Positions 57,442-64,000 of a stretch of 64,000 bases of DNA are shown here, piece after piece. The stretch is from Chromatiales bacterium (GTDB taxonomy: Bacteria > Pseudomonadota > Gammaproteobacteria > Steroidobacterales > GCA-2729495), in contig JAEUQA010000086.1 of NCBI GenBank assembly GCA_016789845.1, positions 124,001 through 188,000 on the forward strand. The letters run 5' to 3'. Below the pieces are notes generated by a model. That model was not told the origin of the DNA, searched no databases, and saw only the letters and a list, made by a program, of their open reading frames with translations. The translations under genes were made by a program, and so were the position numbers. Each line of letters begins with the position of its first letter. The first letter of the stretch is position 1.

Positions 57442-58577
57442 CGGCCCACGCCCGCCTTCCGGAGTTCCTGAAGTGCCCGTAACAGTCGGTTGTTGTGCTC
57501 GGGAAGCCCCACCGTGATCCGCAGGTGCGTGGGCAAGCCATAATTGCCGACGGGCCGCACGATGACACCCGCCTTCAGCAGCCCCTCGTACCAGGGGGCC
57601 GCGGATCCGCCGGTGTCAGCGAGAACGAAGTTGCCTGCCGACGGGGGCACGGACCAGCCGAAGTCGCCCAGGCCCGCACGCAGCTGGGCCATTCCCTCCT
57701 CGTTCAGTTGCCGGGAGCGACGCACGTGGTCGTGGGCGTCCAGCGCGGCCAGCGCCGCCCGCTGCCCAAGTTCGTTGACGTTGAACGGCTGCCGGACCCG
57801 GTTCAGGAGTTCAGCCAGACCCGGATGGCTGACGGCATACCCCACCCGCAGGCCCGCAAGGCCATACATCTTGGAAAACGTGCGACACACGATCAGGTTG
57901 GGACATGCCCCCAGCCACGAGAGGGTGGCGGGGAGATCCGCCGGAGGCATGTACTCCAGGTAGGCCTCGTCGACGACGGCCAGCACATGGGGCGGCAGGC
58001 CGTCGATGAAGGCACGGAGATCGGCCGGGGCCAGCCACGTACCCGTGGGATTGTTCGGGTTCGCGATGAACACCAGGCGGGTCCGCTCACTGACCAGCGC
58101 ACCCATGGCCTCCAGGGAGTGGCCGAGTGGCTGGCTCCCCGTCCTGCTGCTGGCGGGCGCAATGCGAGGCGTGGCCCCTGTAGCCTGGACTGCCAGGCCG
58201 TACACGACGAATGCAAACTCCGAGAAGATGGCCTCGTCGCCGGGACTGAGGAACGTTTCGGCGATGAGCGAGAGAATTTCGTTGGAACCGTTGCCGACCG
58301 TGATCTGCTCCGGTACGACAGCCAGATGCGCCGACAGTCCCCGCTTCAGCTCGAAAGCCGCCCCATCCGGGTACCGGGCCACGCCGGACAAACCGGCCCG
58401 CATCGCCCTGAGACTTAGCTCGGGAGGTCCCAGGGGATTCTCGTTCGATGCCAGCTTCACCGCATCCGAAATGCCGTACTCCCTCTCCAGCTCTGCCATG
58501 GGCTTGCCCGGCAGGTAGGGCTGCAGGCCCCGCACGCCAGGCGGTGCCAGGGCAGCAAAGTCAGTTTTGGGGCTCAT
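57438..58577 (-). CDS. HisC-type aminotransferase, probably aromatic
   Basis: The 379-residue fold-type I PLP enzyme is a second member of the histidinol-phosphate aminotransferase family in this window. It has LASNENPLGPPELSLRAM at about 40, GNGSNEILSLIAETFLSPGDEA at about 90 (by position), NPNNPTGTW at about 170, and the PLP-lysine segment FSKMYGLAGLRVGYAV at about 225. Its location between pheA and aroA makes it more likely an aromatic (phenylpyruvate/hydroxyphenylpyruvate) aminotransferase than the histidine enzyme; family members can do both. Confidence 0.88.
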   Translation of the reverse strand: MSPKTDFAALAPPGVRGLQPYLPGKPMAELEREYGISDAVKLASNENPLGPPELSLRAMRAGLSGVARYPDGAAFELKRGLSAHLAVVPEQITVGNGSNEILSLIAETFLSPGDEAIFSEFAFVVYGLAVQATGATPRIAPASSRTGSQPLGHSLEAMGALVSERTRLVFIANPNNPTGTWLAPADLRAFIDGLPPHVLAVVDEAYLEYMPPADLPATLSWLGACPNLIVCRTFSKMYGLAGLRVGYAVSHPGLAELLNRVRQPFNVNELGQRAALAALDAHDHVRRSRQLNEEGMAQLRAGLGDFGWSVPPSAGNFVLADTGGSAAPWYEGLLKAGVIVRPVGNYGLPTHLRITVGLPEHNNRLLRALQELRKAGVGR

Positions 58578-58606
58578 CAACCAGTGCCGGGGCCGGGCGT
58601 GAGCCG

Positions 58607-59734
58607 TCAGAGAACGGCCTTGGGATACGAGCCGAGCACGCGAAAGAGTTGTGCCCGCTTGCGAAGCTTGGCCAGTGCCGGCGCAACTTTCGCATCGTCG
58701 GCATGCCCGTCGATGTCGACAAAGAACACGTAGTGCCACTTGCGCCGGCGCGAGGGACGGGACTCGATCCTGCTCATGTTGACCTGGTGATCCGCGAGTG
58801 GCGCGAGCAGCTTCTGCAGCGCGCCAGCATCATCCGTGTCCTTTATGGACAGCAGCAGGCTGGTCTTGTCGTGGCCACTGGGCTTGAGGAGCTTCCGCCC
58901 AATCACCAGGAAGCGGGTGGTGTTGTCGGGGCGATCCTCGATATCGGCGACGATCTTCGCAAGGCCGTAGACTTCAGCGGCGGCATCCCCGGCAATTGCC
59001 GCGGTACCGTCCTCGTCCCTGGCGCGGCGCGCGCCCTCGGCATTGCTGCTGGCCGGGCACAGTTCCGCCTGCGGCAGGAATTCCCGGAGCCACCCCCGAC
59101 ACTGGGCCAGTGACTGGGGGTGGGCACTGACCCGCAGCACCTTGTCGAGGCCAGCCATCCTCCCCAACAGGTGCTGGCGGATGCGCATCTCGACCTCACC
59201 GCAGATCTTGAGGGGCGACGTGAGGAACATGTCGAGCGTGTGATTAACGGTGCCTTCCGTTGAATTCTCAATCGGCACCACGCCGAAATCGGCGGCGCCC
59301 GACTCGACCTCGCCGAAGACCTCGTCGATCATCCCGAGAGGCAGGGCACGCACCGAGTGCCCGAAATGCTTGTAGACGGCAGACTGGCTGAAGGTGCCCT
59401 CGGGACCCAGATAACCCACTTTCATGGGTTCCTCCTGGGCCAGGCAGGCGGACATGATCTCCCGGAACAGCCGCACCATCTCTTCGTCGGTCAGGGGGCC
59501 TTTGTTCCGCGAAATCACTCCCCGCAGCACCGCGACTTCCCGTTCCGGCCGGTAGAAATCGGCCGCCGAGCCGGTGCCGCCCTTGACGACCGCAACCTGC
59601 TGCGCGAGGCCCGCCCGCTCGGCGATCAGGGCCTGGATCCGTTCATCCACGGAATCAATCTTGGTCCGGAGCAGGTCGAGACCAGCCGACGTCCGGACGG
59701 GCTTGCGTGCGACTGTTCTTGCCCGCTTCTTCAT
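58607..59734 (-). CDS. pheA: Bifunctional chorismate mutase / prephenate dehydratase
   Basis: The 375-residue protein fuses three domains. The chorismate mutase has LDLLRTKIDSVDERIQALIAERAGLAQQVAVVK over about 19-51 (by position). The prephenate dehydratase runs from VGYLGPEGTFSQSAVYKHFG (about 107) through VPIENSTEGTVNHTLDMFL (about 165). The C-terminal ACT domain is shown by SRIESRPSRRRKWHYVFFVD (about 330) and senses phenylalanine. The N-terminus is basic (MKKRARTVARKPVR). The start at 59734 is the family-like ATG; the upstream ATG at 59788 overlaps serA. Confidence 0.94.
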   Translation of the reverse strand: MKKRARTVARKPVRTSAGLDLLRTKIDSVDERIQALIAERAGLAQQVAVVKGGTGSAADFYRPEREVAVLRGVISRNKGPLTDEEMVRLFREIMSACLAQEEPMKVGYLGPEGTFSQSAVYKHFGHSVRALPLGMIDEVFGEVESGAADFGVVPIENSTEGTVNHTLDMFLTSPLKICGEVEMRIRQHLLGRMAGLDKVLRVSAHPQSLAQCRGWLREFLPQAELCPASSNAEGARRARDEDGTAAIAGDAAAEVYGLAKIVADIEDRPDNTTRFLVIGRKLLKPSGHDKTSLLLSIKDTDDAGALQKLLAPLADHQVNMSRIESRPSRRRKWHYVFFVDIDGHADDAKVAPALAKLRKRAQLFRVLGSYPKAVL

Positions 59735-59747
59735 GGCAGCCGGCCGT

Positions 59748-60956
59748 TCAGGCCCTCGCGACCGCGCCGGCGCCGGCGCCAAGGTCACGAACCGCGAGGA
59801 TCCCGGGAACGGACCGGATTCGCGCCAGAGTGGCGTCGGTTATCGCACCATCGAGATCGATGATCGTATAGGCGAGCTCGCCTCGGGACTTGTTGAGGAG
59901 ATCCGCGATATTCAGGCCGGCGTCGCCCAGGCAGGTGGAAATCTGCCCCACCATGTTCGGGACGTTGGCATTGGCAATGGTGATGCGATGCGCGGCTGTG
60001 CGCGGAATGTCCGCCTCCGGGAAGTTCACGGAGTAGCGGATGATGCCGTCCTCGAGGTATGAGCGCAGGTTCTCGGCCACCATGATGGCGCAGTTGGTCT
60101 CCGCCTCGTGGGTGGAGGCGCCCAGGTGAGGAAGGGAGACCACGCGGGGATTCCCGATCAGGCTGCGACTCGGAAAGTCGCAGACATAGGCCGTCAGCTT
60201 GCCGGCGCCCAGCGCGGCGACGATCGCGGCCTCATCGACGATCTCGCCACGGGCGAAATTGAGCACCACGGCCTTGTCAGGCATCAGCCGAATACGCGCC
60301 TCATTGACGAGGCTTCGCGTCGAGTCGAGGAGCGGCACGTGAACGGTCACGAAGTCAGCCCGGCTGAAGAGCTCGTCCAGATTGCGGGCCTGCTCCACGG
60401 CAGAGGACAGTTGCCACGCCCGCTCGACCGTGATCTGGGGATCGAAGCCGACGACCCGCATGCCCAGCGCCAGCGCCGCATTGGCTACCTGCACGCCAAT
60501 GGCGCCCAGACCGATGACACCCAGGGTACGACCGGGGAGCTCGAAGCCCACGAACTGCTTCTTGCCGGCCTCCACGGCCTTGTCGAGGGCCGCGCCCTCG
60601 TCCTTGAGGTGCTCCACGAAGTTCCAGGCCTGGCAGAGGTTTCGCGCGCCGAGCAGCATGCCCGCGATGACCAGCTCCTTGACGGCGTTGGCATTGGCGC
60701 CCGGCGCGTTGAACACCGGGATGCCGCGCTTCGACAGGGCGGCCACGGGAACGTTGTTCACGCCAGCGCCGGCACGGGCCACGGCGAGCACGGATTCCGG
60801 CAGCGTCATGTCGTGCATCTTGGCGGAGCGCACCATGATTGCATCGGGATGCCCGATCTCCGAGGCGATCTCGTAGCGGTCGCGAGGCAGCCGCTGCAGG
60901 CCCTCAATGGAAATGCTGTTCAGGGTCAGGATCTTGAAAGTGGTCTTGGCGCTCAC
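59748..60956 (-). CDS. serA: D-3-phosphoglycerate dehydrogenase
   Basis: The 402-residue dehydrogenase starts serine synthesis. FKILTLNSISIEGLQRLP is at the N-terminus, GVIGLGAIGVQVANAALALG (Rossmann) at about 155, NFARGEIVDEAAIVAALG (catalytic Arg) at about 243, LPHLGASTHEAE (Glu/His) at about 297, and a C-terminal ACT domain (NVPNMVGQISTCLGDAGLNI) typical for serine feedback. GTG 60956 is used: AGAGG lies 8 nt upstream and no ATG fits. It stands between serC and pheA, 40 bp after serC and 13 bp before pheA. Confidence 0.93.
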   Translation of the reverse strand: MSAKTTFKILTLNSISIEGLQRLPRDRYEIASEIGHPDAIMVRSAKMHDMTLPESVLAVARAGAGVNNVPVAALSKRGIPVFNAPGANANAVKELVIAGMLLGARNLCQAWNFVEHLKDEGAALDKAVEAGKKQFVGFELPGRTLGVIGLGAIGVQVANAALALGMRVVGFDPQITVERAWQLSSAVEQARNLDELFSRADFVTVHVPLLDSTRSLVNEARIRLMPDKAVVLNFARGEIVDEAAIVAALGAGKLTAYVCDFPSRSLIGNPRVVSLPHLGASTHEAETNCAIMVAENLRSYLEDGIIRYSVNFPEADIPRTAAHRITIANANVPNMVGQISTCLGDAGLNIADLLNKSRGELAYTIIDLDGAITDATLARIRSVPGILAVRDLGAGAGAVARA

Positions 60957-60996
60957 TCGGTAAACCTCTATGTCTGTCGTTGCCTGGGGCTGATGC

Positions 60997-62079
60997 TCAG
61001 CCCCGGCGCTTCTGGAAGTCCGCCATGAAGTCCACCAGGGCGATGACCCCATCTTCCGTCATGGCGTTGTAGATGCTTGCCCGCATGCCACCCACCGAAC
61101 GATGACCCTTCAGGTTCGTCAGGCCGGCACGCTCGGCTTCCTTCAGGAACTCGGCGTCAAGCTCCTCCCGCGGCAGGGTAAAGGGCACGTTCATCCAGGA
61201 CCTGTAGGGCCTGGCAACCGGGTTCCTGTAGAACCCTGAGCCGTCGATGGCCTGGTAGAGGCGATTCGCCTTGCGCTGGTTCAGTTCGGCCATTTTTGCC
61301 AGGCCACCCTGACGCTTCAGCCACGCAAACACGAGCCCGGCGATGTACCAGGAGAACGTTGGCGGCGTGTTCAGCATCGAGCCCTCGGCGGCATGCGTCG
61401 CGTACTTCAGGATCGGAGGCAGCCCGGCCGGTGCCCGCTCCAGGAGATCCCTGCGAATGATCAGGATCACGAGGCCGGAGGGGCCAATGTTCTTCTGGGC
61501 ACCCGCATAGATCACGCCAAACTTGCTGACATCCACCGGTCGCGACAGGATGGTCGACGACATGTCCGCGATGACGGGGACCGCACCCACGTCGGGCGGC
61601 GTGTGAATCTCGAGGCCGCTTATGGTCTCGTTGGCGCAATAGTGGAAATAGGCCGCATCGGGATTCAGCTTCCAGCCCTGGCGATCCGGCAGATCCATGT
61701 AGTTGGACGCCGCCCCATCGGCAACAATACCGACCTTCCGGACTGCGGCGGCTTCCTTGCTGGCCTTCTTGGACCAGCTGCCAGTCACGAGATAGTCCGT
61801 CCCCTGATCCGGCGAAGAGAGATTCATGGGGAGCAGGGCAAAGTGCGTCGTTGCACCGCCCTGGAGGAACAGCACCGCGTAGTCCTGCGGAATGTTCATG
61901 AGTTCGCGCAGGTCGGCTTCAGCCTGCTCGGCGACCTTGATGAAGGGCTTGCTGCGGTGACTGATTTCCATCACCGACATGCCGAGACCCTGCCAGTCGG
62001 TGAGCTCGGCCTGGGCCTGCTGGAGTACTTCGAGCGGTAGTACGGCGGGACCCGCACTGAAATTGATAACCCTTGCCAT
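60997..62079 (-). CDS. serC: Phosphoserine aminotransferase
   Basis: The 360-residue PLP enzyme carries out the second step of serine synthesis and acts in pyridoxine synthesis. MARVINFSAGPAVLPLEVLQQ is the start, VLFLQGGATTHFALLPMNL at about 69 is typical, and the PLP lysine is in FGVIYAGAQKNIGPSGLVI at about 190. RSVGGMRASIYNA is near the end. It lies between gyrA and serA, as in other gammaproteobacteria for gyrA-serC. Confidence 0.97.
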   Translation of the reverse strand: MARVINFSAGPAVLPLEVLQQAQAELTDWQGLGMSVMEISHRSKPFIKVAEQAEADLRELMNIPQDYAVLFLQGGATTHFALLPMNLSSPDQGTDYLVTGSWSKKASKEAAAVRKVGIVADGAASNYMDLPDRQGWKLNPDAAYFHYCANETISGLEIHTPPDVGAVPVIADMSSTILSRPVDVSKFGVIYAGAQKNIGPSGLVILIIRRDLLERAPAGLPPILKYATHAAEGSMLNTPPTFSWYIAGLVFAWLKRQGGLAKMAELNQRKANRLYQAIDGSGFYRNPVARPYRSWMNVPFTLPREELDAEFLKEAERAGLTNLKGHRSVGGMRASIYNAMTEDGVIALVDFMADFQKRRG

Positions 62080-62129
62080 CTGGATCTCTCGGTCGGATTA
62101 AGGAACAGGGCGACGCGAGCCGCCCCGCG

Positions 62130-64000
62130 TCATGCAGCAGGTTCGTCGGGTCCTGCGTCGTCGGCGTCGGCGTCGGGAACGAGGCGGTCGAGCCCCACCA
62201 GCCGGTCTTCGTCGTCGATGCGGATCAGGCGGACGCCCTGGGTGTTGCGACCCTGCTGGGACACGTCGGCCACCGGCGTGCGGACCAGCGTCCCGCTGGA
62301 GCTGATCAGGACGATCTCGTCCTCGTCCCGCACCTGAATGGCGCCCACCATTCGCCCGTTGCGGTCGGAGGTCTGGATGGCGATCACGCCCTGCCCGCCC
62401 CTGCCCTGCACCGGGAACTCGCTGACCGCCGTGCGCTTGCCATAGCCCTTCTCCGTCGCCGTCAGGACCTCGCCCTGGCCAATGATCAACAAGGCGATGA
62501 CCTCGTGACCTTCCGCCACGCGAATTCCACGGACACCAGACGCCGTCCGGCCCATGGGCCGCACATCCGATTCCTGGAAGCGGATGGCCTTCCCCGAGCT
62601 TGCGCAAAGCATGATGTCGCACTCACCGTCGGTGATGGCAACGTCGACGAGCCTGTCTCCCTCGTGGAGCTCGATCGCGCGGATGCCAGCCGTGCGCGGC
62701 CGGGAGAAGGAGTCCAGTGATGTCTTCTTGACCGTGCCATCGCTGGTGGCCATGAAGACATAGTTGTTGTCCGTGAACTGGCGAACCGGCAGCACCGCAT
62801 TGATGCGCTCGTCCGGCTCCAGGGGCAGCAGGTTGACCATCGGGCGCCCGCGGGCGCCGTGCCCGGCGCGGGGTACTTCATACACCTTCAGCCAGTAGAC
62901 CTTGCCAGTGCTCGTGAAGCAGAGCAGCGTGTCGTGGGTGTTGGCGACGAAGAGCTTGTCGATGAAATCCTCGTCCTTGACCCTGGTCGCGGCCCGCCCC
63001 CTGCCGCCCCGGCGCTGGACCTGGTAGTCACTGACGCTCTGAGCCTTGGCATAGCCGCCATGGGAGAGGGTCACGACGACGTCTTCCTCCGGAATGAGGT
63101 CCTCGATCTCCAGGCTCGAATGAACCTGCACGATCTCCGTACGGCGTGCATCGGCGTAGTTGTCGCGGATTTCCGCCAGCTCGCCCCGGATGACGGCGAT
63201 GAGCTTGTCGGGATCAGCAAGAATCTCGCTGAGCTCGCGGATCCTGCCAAGGAGATCCTGGTACTCCGCAATGATCTTGTCCTGCTCGAGCCCCGTCAGG
63301 CGCTGCAGACGCAGGTCCAGGATCGCCTGGGCCTGCACGATGGAAAGCTTGTAGCCCTTTGGCCCCGGGCCGAAATCCGCTGGCGCGCTGTCGGGGCGGG
63401 TCGAGACGTTGCCGGCCCGGGCGAGCATCTCCGTGACGGCGCCGGGTGACCAGTGGCGGCTGGTGAGGGCGTCGCGGGCCTCGGGCGGCGTCGGGGAGGC
63501 CTTGATGACCGCGATGACGTCGTCGATGTTGGCGAGAGCTACCGCCTGGCCCTCGAGGATGTGTGCGCGCTCCCGCGTCTTGCGCAAATCGAAGACCGTC
63601 CGCCGCGTAACGACTTCGCGCCGGTGGCGAATGAAGCATTCGAGCAGGCCCTTGAGGTCGAACAGCCTGGGTTGCCCGTCCCGCAGGGCGACCATGTTGA
63701 TGCCGAAGACCGTCTCGAGCGGCGTCTGCTTGTAGAGGTTATTGAGCACGACGTCGCTGGCCTCGCCGCGGCGGAGCTCGATGACGACCCGCATGCCGTC
63801 CTTGTCGGACTCATCACGCAGCTCGGTGATGCCCTCGATCTTCTTCTCGCGGACGAGCTCGGCAATCTTCTCGATCAGCCGCGCCTTGTTCACCTGATAG
63901 GGCAGCTCCGTGACGATCAGCGCCTCGCGACCCCGGGCGTCGATCTCCTCGACGTGGATGCGCGCACGGATATGCACCCGGCCGCGGCCGGTGGTGTAGG
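62130..64000 (-). CDS. gyrA: DNA gyrase subunit A, C-terminal part (cut by window end)
   Basis: The frame runs open to the last base, so the N-terminal part, including the active-site tyrosine, is outside the window. The visible ~623 residues cover the end of the winged-helix/tower region (EIDARGREALIVTELPYQVNKARLIEKI), the coiled coil with QAILDLRLQRLTGLEQDKI, and the beta-pinwheel with the GyrA box QRRGGRGR. The acidic tail DADADDAGPDEPAA is usual. Gyrase introduces negative supercoils. Confidence 0.97.
   Translation of the reverse strand, partial: YTTGRGRVHIRARIHVEEIDARGREALIVTELPYQVNKARLIEKIAELVREKKIEGITELRDESDKDGMRVVIELRRGEASDVVLNNLYKQTPLETVFGINMVALRDGQPRLFDLKGLLECFIRHRREVVTRRTVFDLRKTRERAHILEGQAVALANIDDVIAVIKASPTPPEARDALTSRHWSPGAVTEMLARAGNVSTRPDSAPADFGPGPKGYKLSIVQAQAILDLRLQRLTGLEQDKIIAEYQDLLGRIRELSEILADPDKLIAVIRGELAEIRDNYADARRTEIVQVHSSLEIEDLIPEEDVVVTLSHGGYAKAQSVSDYQVQRRGGRGRAATRVKDEDFIDKLFVANTHDTLLCFTSTGKVYWLKVYEVPRAGHGARGRPMVNLLPLEPDERINAVLPVRQFTDNNYVFMATSDGTVKKTSLDSFSRPRTAGIRAIELHEGDRLVDVAITDGECDIMLCASSGKAIRFQESDVRPMGRTASGVRGIRVAEGHEVIALLIIGQGEVLTATEKGYGKRTAVSEFPVQGRGGQGVIAIQTSDRNGRMVGAIQVRDEDEIVLISSSGTLVRTPVADVSQQGRNTQGVRLIRIDDEDRLVGLDRLVPDADADDAGPDEPAA

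Overview
The window is high-GC chromosomal DNA from a gammaproteobacterium. The housekeeping gene orders thrS-infC-rpmI-rplT-pheS-pheT-ihfA-merR-like and gyrA-serC-...-pheA-hisC-aroA-cmk-rpsA-ihfB-lapA-lapB are gammaproteobacterial. A fused aspartate kinase/diaminopimelate decarboxylase and a TrpR-like gene heading the his operon point toward the Xanthomonadales/Nevskiales side of the class; this placement is inference. Genes are tightly packed, with no gene-free stretch over 300 bases. No phage, insertion sequence or CRISPR array was seen.

Layout. (1) 1-14.8 kb is a catabolic region: the end of an MFS transporter, a membrane protein, a peroxiredoxin, an aldehyde dehydrogenase, an SDR, an IclR regulator, a hydantoinase/oxoprolinase pair behind an HMG-CoA-lyase-like gene, a divergent class III CoA-transferase, a two-domain VOC protein, an O-methyltransferase, a fumarylacetoacetase-fold protein without its metal ligands, and a 2Fe-2S ferredoxin. 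(2) 14.9-28 kb is an amino-acid supercluster on the + strand: a leucine leader peptide and attenuator, then leuA-ilvE-leuC-leuD-leuB, then a TrpR-like regulator behind a 28-nt palindrome, then hisG-D-C-B-H-A-F-E. (3) 28-33.9 kb, minus strand: an FAD-linked oxidase, ilvD and the lysC-lysA fusion. (4) 33.9-39.2 kb is an unusual accessory block: a class III cyclase-like protein followed by a nitrilase-fold protein that lacks the catalytic Cys and Lys, then a Rieske oxygenase-cupin pair and a CpeT-like secreted protein. (5) 39.2-46.8 kb is the translation/IHF operon with tRNA-Pro and tRNA-Val. (6) 46.9-51.6 kb holds uvrB, an aspartate aminotransferase, tRNA-Asn, galU and a small helix-hairpin-helix protein. 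(7) 51.7-64 kb runs from gyrA (cut by the window end) through serC, serA, pheA, hisC-like, aroA, cmk, rpsA, ihfB, lapA and lapB, all on the minus strand.

The strongest regulatory observations are a complete leucine attenuator before leuA, in which one 10-nt segment can pair perfectly with the 5' arm of the terminator; an apparent AUU start codon for hisF with a strong Shine-Dalgarno, in the same window as an AUC start for infC; and the near-perfect palindrome before the TrpR-like gene. The strongest candidate for something undescribed is the cyclase-like/nitrilase-like gene pair, divergent from an FAD oxidase whose start is preceded by two tandem 12-nt palindromes. All functional statements rest on sequence motifs and gene context read by eye; no database search was run.
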